A stretch of DNA of 64,000 bases from Phreatobacter aquaticus (GTDB taxonomy: Bacteria > Pseudomonadota > Alphaproteobacteria > Rhizobiales > Phreatobacteraceae), in the NCBI RefSeq assembly GCF_005160265.1, contig NZ_CP039865.1, forward strand, positions 2,814,828 through 2,878,827. The letters are read 5' to 3'. The first letter of the stretch is position 1; every line of letters starts with the position of its first letter. The notes under the pieces are model-generated. The model worked only from the letters and a program-made list of their open reading frames with translations. It made no database searches and had not been told where the DNA came from. A program made the translations under genes and the position numbers. This document shows, piece after piece, positions 1 to 8,270 of this stretch.

Positions 1-486
1 CGCGAGCTCTCGCGGCGCATCGGCACCGCCCGTCCCGGCGCCACCGTTCGCCTGACGGTCCACCGCGATGGGGCAGAGCGCACCGTCAACCTGACGCTTG
101 GCCAGTTGCCGAGCGATCAGCAGGCCTCTCTGCGTGGCCGTGGCGGTCCGAGCGAGGAGCGGCGCGGTCGTGCCGAGCCGAGCCCCGAACTGCCGCGGCT
201 TGGTCTCTCGCTGGCCCCTGCCGGCAGTGATGGCTTCGGCCGCTCGCGTGGAGCGGCAGGAGGTGGTGTCGTTGTCACCGACGTCGATCCTTCGGGTCCC
301 GCCGGCCAGCGCGGCATCCGTCCGGGTGACGTCATCATCGATGTCGCCGGCCGGCCGGTCTCATCCGTCGCCGATGTGACGGCAGCGCTTGCCGCCGCAA
401 AGGCCGATGGCCGCCGCTCAGCCTTGATCCGGGTCCGTACCGGCGACGGCCAGCGCTTCGTCGCCATCCCGCTCACCACCGGCTGA
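1..486 (+). CDS. DegP/HtrA-type serine endoprotease, C-terminal PDZ part (5' truncated by window)
   Basis: The reading frame is open from the first base and ends at TGA 484-486, so only the C-terminal part is present. The first residues (RELSRRIGTARPGATVRLTV) match the end of a first PDZ domain of Do-family periplasmic proteases. A linker rich in Arg, Pro and Ser follows, then a second PDZ domain with the motif G-V-V-V-T-D-V-D-P-S-G-P-A. PDZ domains bind exposed C-termini of unfolded envelope proteins; the catalytic triad would lie upstream of the window. The adjacent two-component pair fits the envelope-stress context often seen for degP in Rhizobiales. The family call is firm; which Do paralogue (DegP or MucD) is not determined. 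Confidence 0.85.
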   Translation, partial: RELSRRIGTARPGATVRLTVHRDGAERTVNLTLGQLPSDQQASLRGRGGPSEERRGRAEPSPELPRLGLSLAPAGSDGFGRSRGAAGGGVVVTDVDPSGPAGQRGIRPGDVIIDVAGRPVSSVADVTAALAAAKADGRRSALIRVRTGDGQRFVAIPLTTG

Positions 487-495
487 AAATAAACC

Positions 496-527
496 GAACG
501 GGCGTCGAACCTTTCCGGCGCCCGTTC
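496..527 (+). terminator. weak hairpin after the DegP-type gene
   Basis: A 9-bp perfect stem (gaacgggcg / cgcccgttc) with a 14-nt loop lies 10 bases after the protease stop codon. There is no T-run behind it, so it may be a Rho-assisted terminator or an mRNA 3' end stabiliser rather than a classical intrinsic terminator. Confidence 0.3.
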
Positions 528-692
528 CCACACATGGTGGATCTTGGAATGGCAACCCCAGTCGCCCCCCGCCCTTCCCGGATCGTCTCGAGCGGGACGG
601 CCGGACCTCAACCCCCGGCCGTCCCGTTTGGCGTTGATCCAGCTGACGAGCCGAGTGGCGAAGCGCCGCCGAGCGCGTATACGATGCGGGTC

Positions 693-1364
693 ATGCGTAT
701 TCTCATCGTCGAGGACGACCGCGACGCGGCGTCCTATCTCGTCAAGGCCTTCAGGGAGGCCGGCCATGTCGCCGATCACGCGGCCGATGGCGAAACCGGG
801 CTGGCGTTGGCCGAGGACGGCCCCTACGACGTCCTGGTCATCGACCGCATGCTGCCCAAGCGCGACGGCCTGAGCCTGATCGGCGAACTCCGCCGCAAGG
901 GGCGCGAGACACCCGTCTTGATCCTGTCGGCGCTCGGCCAGGTCGACGACCGGGTCAAAGGTCTCAGGGCCGGTGGCGACGACTATCTCCCGAAGCCCTA
1001 TTCCTTTTCCGAGCTTCTGGCGCGGGTCGAAGTCCTGTCGCGCCGCCGGGCAACCGGAGCTCCGGACACGCTCTACCGCGTCGGCGACCTCGAACTGGAC
1101 CGTCTGACCCATCGCGTGGCGCGGGCGGGCGAGGAAATCCTGCTGCAACCGCGTGAATTCCGGCTGCTCGAATATCTGATGAAGAATGCCGGACAGGTGG
1201 TGACCCGCACCATGCTGCTTGAACATGTCTGGGACTATCATTTCGATCCCCAGACCAATGTCATCGATGTCCATGTGTCCAGGCTGCGGTCCAAGATCGA
1301 CAAGGGCTTCGACCGGCCGCTGATCCACACCATCCGCGGCGCGGGCTATTCGGTGCGCGCGTGA
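693..1364 (+). CDS. OmpR/PhoB-family response regulator
   Basis: The 223-residue product starts MRILIVEDD and has a receiver domain (about residues 1-115) with acidic pocket E-D-D, phospho-acceptor D51 in VLVIDRMLPKRDG and the conserved Lys in LPKPYSF. A winged-helix OmpR-type DNA-binding domain follows (about 125-223, ending RGAGYSVRA). The frame is open further upstream, but homology begins at the ATG at 693; an ATG three codons earlier (684) is an alternative. Its stop overlaps the GTG start of the kinase gene, showing translational coupling. The signal and target genes cannot be read from sequence. Confidence 0.9.
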   Translation: MRILIVEDDRDAASYLVKAFREAGHVADHAADGETGLALAEDGPYDVLVIDRMLPKRDGLSLIGELRRKGRETPVLILSALGQVDDRVKGLRAGGDDYLPKPYSFSELLARVEVLSRRRATGAPDTLYRVGDLELDRLTHRVARAGEEILLQPREFRLLEYLMKNAGQVVTRTMLLEHVWDYHFDPQTNVIDVHVSRLRSKIDKGFDRPLIHTIRGAGYSVRA

Positions 1365-2773
1365 ACCGTCTGCGTACGCTGCTGAGCACGACGGCGTTCA
1401 AGATCATCGCCGCCTACCTGTTCATCTTCGTCCTGTTCGCGGGCGTGGTGATCGGCTCGCTCGGCTTTGCGACGCAGCGCCTGTTCACCGACCAGATCAC
1501 CGAAACGGTCGAGGCCGAGGTGCGCGGCCTCGCCGAGCAATATGCGATCGGCGGCATCCGGCGCCTGGTCAATGTCATCGACGAGCGGGCCCGCCGCCCC
1601 GGTGCGTCGCTCTACATGGTTGCGACCTTCTCGGGTGAGGTGGTCGGCGGCAATATCGGCGATCTGCCCCCCGGCACGCTCGGCCTGCAGGGATGGATCG
1701 AGACCGATTATCGCCGGGCCGACGAGACCTCGCCGACCAAGCCGCACCGTGCGCTCGCCCAGGTCTATGGCCTGCCCGGCGGCTTCCGCCTTCTGGTTGG
1801 CCGCGATCTCGAGGAGCGCGATCGAATGCGCGAAATCTTCGGGCGCGGATTCAGGCTCTCGCTGCTCTTCGCGCTCGTGCTGGGGCTCATCGGCGCCTAT
1901 TTCGTCACCCGGCGCGTGCTGAAGCGCATCGACGCCATGACCGAATCCTCCCAGCGCATCATGGCCGGCGATCTCTCCGGGCGCCTGCCGGTTGCCGGCA
2001 CACGCGACGAACTCGACCGCCTTGCCGGCAGCCTCAACGTCATGCTGGCCCGCATCGAGACGCTGATGACCGGCATGAAGGAGGTCTCCGACAACATCGC
2101 CCATGATTTGAAGACGCCGCTGACCCGGCTGCGCAATCGCGCCGAGGAGGCGCTGCGCACGGCGTCCGGGGATGACGCCTTCAAGGCAGCGCTCGGCGGC
2201 ATCATCGACGAATCCGACGGCCTCATTCGCACTTTCAACGCTCTGCTGATGATCGCGCGCGCCGAAGCCGGCAACCAGCGCGAGGGCATGGCGCCGCTCG
2301 ATCTCGGCGAGGTGGTCTCTGGCCTCGGCGAGCTCTACGAACCCTCGGCCGAGGAAGCCGGCATGTCGCTCTCGGTATCGGCGGAGCCGGTCCGCATTCT
2401 CGGCAGCCGCGAACTGATCGGCCAGGTCGTTTCCAATCTCGTCGATAACGCGATCAAGTACGGCCGGACCGAAGGCAGCGATGCCCGGATCGAGCTCTCC
2501 GCCAGGGCCGAGGACGGCTTTGCGATTCTGACCGTTGCAGATCGCGGTCCCGGCATCGCGGAGGCCGACCATGCGCGTGTGCTCGAACGCTTCGTGCGGC
2601 TGGAGACAAGCCGCTCGCGGCCGGGTTCGGGCCTGGGCTTAAGCCTCGCCGCCGCCGTCGCCCGCCTCCATGGCGGCAGTCTGACGCTGGCCGACAATGG
2701 GCCGGGCCTCAAGGTCGTGCTACGTCTGCCACGCTGGGTGGACGAAGCAAGTCATGCGCATGGAAAAGTCTGA
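1361..2773 (+). CDS. HAMP-domain sensor histidine kinase
   Basis: The 470-residue kinase begins with GTG overlapping the regulator stop (GTGA). It has an N-terminal membrane helix (about 13-36), a periplasmic domain, a second helix (about 165-182), a HAMP linker, a HisKA domain with phospho-acceptor H248 in N-I-A-H-D-L-K-T-P-L, and a HATPase domain with N-box (NLVDNAIKYG), G1 (DRGPGI) and G2 (GSGLGLSLA). It is the cognate partner of the upstream OmpR-type regulator. The last bases run into the start of glnE, so all three genes are probably one transcript. The ligand is unknown. Confidence 0.9.
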   Translation: MNRLRTLLSTTAFKIIAAYLFIFVLFAGVVIGSLGFATQRLFTDQITETVEAEVRGLAEQYAIGGIRRLVNVIDERARRPGASLYMVATFSGEVVGGNIGDLPPGTLGLQGWIETDYRRADETSPTKPHRALAQVYGLPGGFRLLVGRDLEERDRMREIFGRGFRLSLLFALVLGLIGAYFVTRRVLKRIDAMTESSQRIMAGDLSGRLPVAGTRDELDRLAGSLNVMLARIETLMTGMKEVSDNIAHDLKTPLTRLRNRAEEALRTASGDDAFKAALGGIIDESDGLIRTFNALLMIARAEAGNQREGMAPLDLGEVVSGLGELYEPSAEEAGMSLSVSAEPVRILGSRELIGQVVSNLVDNAIKYGRTEGSDARIELSARAEDGFAILTVADRGPGIAEADHARVLERFVRLETSRSRPGSGLGLSLAAAVARLHGGSLTLADNGPGLKVVLRLPRWVDEASHAHGKV

Positions 2774-5711
2774 TCGGAACGGCAAGCTGATCGACCGGAT
2801 CGCCACGGCGCCGGTCCTGCCAAAAGGCATGACGGCAGCAAAGCTTCTGGCCGGCTATCTCGCCGGTATCGATGACGCCAATGCCGTTGCCGGGCTCGAG
2901 ACCTGCTTCAAGGCGCCCAAGGCCCGCGCGTTGGTTGCGGGCATCCTGGCCCATTCGCCCTTCCTCACCAGCATTGCCCGGCACGATCCCCTGTTCCTGC
3001 TGTCCGCCCTGGATGAGCCGCCGGAAGACTGTTTCGAGCGACTTGCCAATGAGGCCACATCGGAATGCCGTGCCGCGCCAGACGATGCAGCGGTCGGGTT
3101 GGCCTTGCGGCGCTTCCGCTCGCGGGTCGCCCTGCTGGTCGCCATGGCTGATATCGGCGATGTCTGGCCGTTGGAGGCGATCACCGGCGCCTTGACCCGC
3201 ACGGCCGATCTCGCCGTCAGTGAGGCGGTTGGCCACCTGCTGCGCGAACTGGCGGAAGCCGGGACTTTGCGGCCGGCCGATCCCACGGCGCCGGAGCGCT
3301 GCTCCGGCTATATCGTGCTGGCCATGGGCAAGCACGGCGCCCATGAACTGAACTACTCCAGCGATATCGACCTCATCGTCTTCTTCGATCCGGACAAGGC
3401 GCCGTTCAAGCCGGGGAAGGAACCCCAGCCGGCCTATATCCGCCTGACGCAGCGGCTGGCCAAGATCCTGCAAGAGCGCACTGCCGACGGCTACGTGTTC
3501 CGCACGGATCTCAGGCTTCGGCCCGATCCGGGATCAACCGCGATCGCCATCTCGGTGCCGGCAGCGCTCCACTATTACGAGACCCTCGGCCAGACCTGGG
3601 AGCGCTCGGCCTTCATCAAGGCGAGACCCTGCGCAGGCGACATCGATGCGGGTGTGGCCTTCCTGCGCGAGATGGAGCCCTTCGTCTGGCGCCGCTATCT
3701 CGACTACACAGCCGTTGCCGATGTCCATGCGATGAAGCGGCAGATCCACGCCTTCCGCGGCCATGACGCCCTGGCGGTCGAAGGCCACAACATCAAGCTC
3801 GGGCGTGGCGGCATCCGCGAGATTGAGTTCTTCGTCCAGACCCAGCAGCTGATCGCCGGCGGTCGCAATCCGAGCCTCAGGGTCAAGGATACGCTGACCG
3901 GGCTTGAGCGCCTGCGGGAGGCCGGCTGGGTCAAGCCGGACACACGCGAGAAGCTCGAACAGGCCTATCGGTTCCTGCGCAAGGTCGAGCATCGCCTGCA
4001 GATGGTCGCCGATGAGCAGACCCACAGCCTGCCGGAGGCGGCCGAGGACGTCGAGCGGATCGCCCGCTTCCTTGGCTACAAGGGGCGTGCACAATTCGCG
4101 GAAGCCCTGACGGCTGAATTGCGGCCGGTCGAAGCGGCCTATGCCCAATTGTTCGAGAGCCTGCCACCGATGTCCGAGGTCAAGGGCAACCTCGATCTGC
4201 TGGCGGATCCCCCAAAAAGCTCGACCCTGGCCGCCCTCGCCGATCTTGGTTTCCAGGAGCCGCCGGCGGTCATTGCGACAGTCAGAGCCTGGCAGGGCGC
4301 ACGCACCGGCGGCCTCAGGGCCCGGGAGGCCCGCGACCGGGTGGCGGAACTGGCACCGGCATTGATCGAGGCCCTGTCGCGTACAGGCGATGCCGATCTG
4401 GGCCTCCGCGCCTTCGACCGGCTCCTGACCCGCCATTCCCAACCCATCGAACTCCTCGCCCTGTTGCGTGCCCATCCCGATCTGCTCGAACTGATCTCGC
4501 AAATCCTTGGATCGGCGCCGCGCCTTGCCGATCTGCTGGGGCGGCGGGCTCACGTGCTGGACGCGCTCCTGGAGCCGGACTTCTTCGGTGACCTGCCGAC
4601 GGACGCGGACCTTGTCCGGCGGATCGCCGCAACCATTGCGCTCGCCCGCCATCCCGAGGAAGTGCTCGATCGCGTGCGCATCTTCGGCCAGGAGCAATTG
4701 TTCCTGACCGGCGTTCGGGTCCTGGCCGGCACGGTTTCAGCCGAGGCGGCAGGCCAGGCCTTTGCCCGGTTGGCGGAGCAGCTGATCGTCGCGCTCTATC
4801 GGATTGTCAGCGATCAGATGATCGAGGCGCATGGCCGCATCAAGGGCATGCGCACGGCGGTCCTCGCCATGGGCAAGCTTGGTGGCCGCGAGATGACGGC
4901 GGGCTCCGACCTCGACCTCATCCTCCTCTATGACCACGATCCCGACGAGTACTCCTCGGACGGCAAGCGGCCGCTGGTCGGCAGCCATTATTTTGCCCGC
5001 CTGACCCAGCGGCTCGTCAGCGCCTTGTCGGTGCCGACGAGTGAGGGGGTGCTGTACGATGTCGACCTGCGCCTGAGGCCGTCAGGCCGCTCGGGTCCGG
5101 TTGCAACCCGGCTCGAGAGTTTCCGCGCCTATCAGGCGAACGAGGCCTGGACCTGGGAGCACATGGCGCTGACCCGGGCGCGGGTGATCGCGGCAAGCCC
5201 CGGCTTCGGCGAGGAGGTCGAGGCCGCCATTCGCGAGGTGCTCGCTGCCAAGCGGTCGCCCAAGCGCACGCTGGGTGATGTCATCGACATGCGCACCGCC
5301 ATTGCCGAGGACAAGGGCGACGATGAGCGCTGGGATCTCAAATATGTCCGTGGCGGGCTGATCGACATCGAGTTTGTCGCGCAGGCGCTGCAGCTCGTCC
5401 ATGGCGCCAAGCACCCGGAAATCCTCGACCAGAATACAGCCCGTGTTCTCGACAAGGCGGCTCAGCTGAAGCTGGTCAAGGCGCAGGACGGCGACACGCT
5501 CAGGGCGGCATGCCGGCTCTATCAACGCCTGACCCAGATCATCCGGCTGTGCCTGGTCGATGGCTTTGATCCCTCAACGGCCGCGCCGGGCCTGAAGCGC
5601 CTGCTGGCGCGCGCTGGCGAACTGCCGGACTTCGCGATCCTCGATGCCCATGTGAGCGAGGTCCAGAAGGCTGTCAGGAAGGCCTTCGTGCAGATTGTCG
5701 GGCCGGTCTGA
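2760..5711 (+). CDS. glnE: bifunctional glutamine synthetase adenylyltransferase / adenylyl-removing enzyme
   Basis: The 983-residue product is the usual length for GlnE, which adds AMP to or removes it from glutamine synthetase in response to PII and glutamine. Two nucleotidyltransferase domains are visible: the N-terminal deadenylylase half with S-S-D-I-D-L-I-V-F-F (about residue 200) and the C-terminal adenylylase half with G-S-D-L-D-L-I-L-L-Y (about residue 715), each followed by a regulatory helical region (LGRGGIREIEFFVQ and VRGGLIDIEFVAQ). Start chosen at MEKSDRNGK; an ATG two codons earlier is equally possible. The start overlaps the end of the kinase gene. Confidence 0.95.
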   Translation: MEKSDRNGKLIDRIATAPVLPKGMTAAKLLAGYLAGIDDANAVAGLETCFKAPKARALVAGILAHSPFLTSIARHDPLFLLSALDEPPEDCFERLANEATSECRAAPDDAAVGLALRRFRSRVALLVAMADIGDVWPLEAITGALTRTADLAVSEAVGHLLRELAEAGTLRPADPTAPERCSGYIVLAMGKHGAHELNYSSDIDLIVFFDPDKAPFKPGKEPQPAYIRLTQRLAKILQERTADGYVFRTDLRLRPDPGSTAIAISVPAALHYYETLGQTWERSAFIKARPCAGDIDAGVAFLREMEPFVWRRYLDYTAVADVHAMKRQIHAFRGHDALAVEGHNIKLGRGGIREIEFFVQTQQLIAGGRNPSLRVKDTLTGLERLREAGWVKPDTREKLEQAYRFLRKVEHRLQMVADEQTHSLPEAAEDVERIARFLGYKGRAQFAEALTAELRPVEAAYAQLFESLPPMSEVKGNLDLLADPPKSSTLAALADLGFQEPPAVIATVRAWQGARTGGLRAREARDRVAELAPALIEALSRTGDADLGLRAFDRLLTRHSQPIELLALLRAHPDLLELISQILGSAPRLADLLGRRAHVLDALLEPDFFGDLPTDADLVRRIAATIALARHPEEVLDRVRIFGQEQLFLTGVRVLAGTVSAEAAGQAFARLAEQLIVALYRIVSDQMIEAHGRIKGMRTAVLAMGKLGGREMTAGSDLDLILLYDHDPDEYSSDGKRPLVGSHYFARLTQRLVSALSVPTSEGVLYDVDLRLRPSGRSGPVATRLESFRAYQANEAWTWEHMALTRARVIAASPGFGEEVEAAIREVLAAKRSPKRTLGDVIDMRTAIAEDKGDDERWDLKYVRGGLIDIEFVAQALQLVHGAKHPEILDQNTARVLDKAAQLKLVKAQDGDTLRAACRLYQRLTQIIRLCLVDGFDPSTAAPGLKRLLARAGELPDFAILDAHVSEVQKAVRKAFVQIVGPV

Positions 5712-5741
5712 GGCCAGGCGGCTCGTATCGCTGTTGCACTA

Positions 5742-8090
5742 TCAAGCCGCGCGCTTCGACGCTGTCTGCTCGATGGTCAAGCCGGCAGGGCCGTCGATCG
5801 GCAGACGAACGACGACTGTGGTTCCACGGCCTTCGGTCGACCTGATCTTCAGAGAACCCCCATGCATTTCCGCCAGCGACTTGGCGATGGCTAGGCCGAG
5901 GCCGGAGCCCTTGTGGTTCTTGGAGAACTGGCTCTGGACCTGTTCGAACGGCTTGCCGAGGTTGCGGATGGCATGGCGGGGGATGCCGATCCCGGTGTCC
6001 TCGATCGCCAGTGCCACCACACCACGTGCCTTGCGGGCCCGCACCGACACCATGCCGCCCACAGGCGTGAACTTCACAGCATTCGACAGGAGGTTGATCG
6101 CGATCTGCTTGATCGCCCGCCGGTCAGCGAGGATTTCCATGCCCTCGGGAATCTCGGCTTCGATGATGATCTGCTTGTCGGATGCCATCTTGGCGACGAC
6201 GCGCATGGCTTCATCGAGCATGTCCTCCAGGCGGGTCGGGCAGGGCTGGAGCTTGAGGCGACCGGCCTCGATCTTCGACATGTCGAGGATATCGTCGATC
6301 ACCGACAGCAGGAAATGGCCGGAATCGTAGATGTCCCGGGCATATTCGCCATATTTTGACACGCCGATCGGCCCGAAATGGCCTTCCTTGAGGATTTCCG
6401 AGAAGCCGATGATGGCATTGAGCGGCGTGCGGAGCTCATGGCTCATATTGGCGAGGAACTCGGACTTGGCCTGGTTGGCCTCCTCTGCGCGGGTCTTTTG
6501 CTCGCTGTACTTCTCGGCCAGTTCGGCGAGCTGCTGGGTCTGGATTTCCAGGGCATATTGGCTGCGTTGGAGGTCGGCGATGCTCGCCTTCAGCCGCTGC
6601 TCGCCAGCCGTCAGTTCGCTTTCGTGACGCTTCAGGTCAGTAATGTCGGTTCCGACCGACACGAAGCCACCGCAGGCCGTGCGCCGTTCGCTGATCTGCA
6701 GCCAGCGACCATCGGCGAGATGAACCTCGAGATCGCGGCCGCTGATCTCTTCGCGGGAGTCGAGTACGCGTCCATCGACAACCTTGGCGCCACCGCCGTT
6801 GGCCAGCGCTTCGTGATAGTGCAGGCCAGGGCGAGCGGCGTCCTCGCTCAGCCCATTGAGCTGGCGGAACTTGGAATTGCACACCACGATCCGCTCCTTG
6901 TCGTCACAGACGACGAAGGCTTCCGAAATGGTCTCGATCGCTTCGCGGATGCGCAGATCGGACGCCGCGTTGCGTTCGGCTGTTTCGACCTGTTCCGTGA
7001 TGTCGACGATGATGCCGACGAAGCGGGATTGCTTCACGCCGGCAATCGACAGGCCACGACCGCGTGCGCGCAGCCAGTGCCAGGAGCCGTCGACGTGGCG
7101 CATCCGAAACTGGAAGTCGACGGGCTGCCGGGGATCGAGGTCCTTCATGCTGACAATCGCGCCGAGATAGGCGTCGTCAGGATGCAGGAGGGGTTCAAGC
7201 TCGGAGATGGTGACCAGGCCCTCGCGGCCTTCCATGCCGAGCAGCTCGAACATGGATGCGGAACAGAAGAGCTGGCTCGACCCGATCTGCCAGTCCCACA
7301 GGCCGCACCGGCCGCTTTCCAGGGCTGCGTCGATGGTTGCGCGGGCATTCTGGTTGATCATGTCAGCCGTCACGGCGCGAACCGTCTGGACGTGAAAGGC
7401 GGCGCCGAGAATGAGCAGCAGCAGGCCTGTCGTCGCAAACAGGGTGCCGGTGAGCAGGGCCGACCTCATCCAGGCGGCAAGCGCATCTCCGGCATTCTGG
7501 ATCACGTAGATGCGACCCATTGGCCGGTCGAGCGCCCGCGATGCGACGATGGCATCGGTGCCGTCCACGAGCGTGAGGGTCGGCGCGGTTCCGGCGCTCG
7601 ATTGATGGTGAACCGTCTCGACAGAATCGCCGAGGATGTCGGCGATATCACGCCCAACGAAGAGCGGGCGTGCCGACAAGGGCGCCACCGCCACGATCCT
7701 GCCGTCGCTGCCCGTGGCGAGAACGAAGCGGTTGGGATAGCTGACGGCTCGGGCCGGGATGGCGTCTATCGCGATCTGGCCATTGGCAATGCCAAGGGAA
7801 GGATGAGCGGCGATGCTGCGGTCGATCTCGTCGCCGAGCGTTGCCGCTGTGGCTGAGAGGTCTGTCCTGGCCGAGGCCATGGCATCGACGCGACCGTTAT
7901 AGATCTGAAGGATGGCGCCGGCGCCCATCACGACCAGGAAGGCCAGGATCAGGGTCGGCACAAGTCGGCGAAGCAAAGGCTCGTAGGGGGCGAGCCATGT
8001 CTCGATCGATGCATTGATCGGTCGCTTGAAGCCACGCAACCCATGAGCATGATTCCGCGCTTCCGCGCTGGGCGCTGTGATGCGCGCCAT
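5742..8090 (-). CDS. PAS-PAS membrane sensor histidine kinase, PleC-like
   Basis: The 782-residue protein has two membrane helices (about 40-62 and 212-235) around a periplasmic domain, then a PAS domain with a PAC-like tail (about 255-370), a second PAS (about 380-490), a short coiled coil, a HisKA domain ([13 protein letters not shown]) and a HATPase with [15 protein letters not shown] and GSGLGLAIA. The HisKA segment [26 protein letters not shown] is of the PleC/DivJ type that acts on DivK-like regulators controlling polarity and the cell cycle. No receiver domain is present. Location next to glnE supports a PleC assignment, from memory of gene order in other Rhizobiales, but the name is an inference. 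Confidence 0.85.
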   Translation of the reverse strand: MARITAPSAEARNHAHGLRGFKRPINASIETWLAPYEPLLRRLVPTLILAFLVVMGAGAILQIYNGRVDAMASARTDLSATAATLGDEIDRSIAAHPSLGIANGQIAIDAIPARAVSYPNRFVLATGSDGRIVAVAPLSARPLFVGRDIADILGDSVETVHHQSSAGTAPTLTLVDGTDAIVASRALDRPMGRIYVIQNAGDALAAWMRSALLTGTLFATTGLLLLILGAAFHVQTVRAVTADMINQNARATIDAALESGRCGLWDWQIGSSQLFCSASMFELLGMEGREGLVTISELEPLLHPDDAYLGAIVSMKDLDPRQPVDFQFRMRHVDGSWHWLRARGRGLSIAGVKQSRFVGIIVDITEQVETAERNAASDLRIREAIETISEAFVVCDDKERIVVCNSKFRQLNGLSEDAARPGLHYHEALANGGGAKVVDGRVLDSREEISGRDLEVHLADGRWLQISERRTACGGFVSVGTDITDLKRHESELTAGEQRLKASIADLQRSQYALEIQTQQLAELAEKYSEQKTRAEEANQAKSEFLANMSHELRTPLNAIIGFSEILKEGHFGPIGVSKYGEYARDIYDSGHFLLSVIDDILDMSKIEAGRLKLQPCPTRLEDMLDEAMRVVAKMASDKQIIIEAEIPEGMEILADRRAIKQIAINLLSNAVKFTPVGGMVSVRARKARGVVALAIEDTGIGIPRHAIRNLGKPFEQVQSQFSKNHKGSGLGLAIAKSLAEMHGGSLKIRSTEGRGTTVVVRLPIDGPAGLTIEQTASKRAA

Positions 8091-8270
8091 CGGCGGTACC
8101 CCCGTCGAATCTGGATGATTTCAGTATCTCGCGGGGCCGAAAGCCCCCTCGAATCACCCTGATAAGAATCGATTTGGGCTCGTGCTGTCTAGAGTCCGCG
8201 AATCGGCAAAACGGAAATATTTCGTTAACGCGATAGGAAGACAAACCCCAAGACAATCAATCGGATGGAG

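Noticed and set aside
117-1328. Long minus-strand open frame opposite the protease and regulator genes
   Set aside because: It is antisense to a response regulator with full domain motifs and has no recognisable domain. Such long antisense frames are expected in GC-rich coding DNA.
6378-7856. A 492-codon plus-strand open frame opposite the PAS-PAS kinase
   Set aside because: The minus strand encodes a complete kinase with all motifs; the plus-strand frame has none.
8133-8147. Hairpin ggggc-cgaaa-gcccc upstream of the PleC-like kinase gene
   Set aside because: The stem is only 5 bp with no T-run on either side; not enough to call a terminator or regulator.
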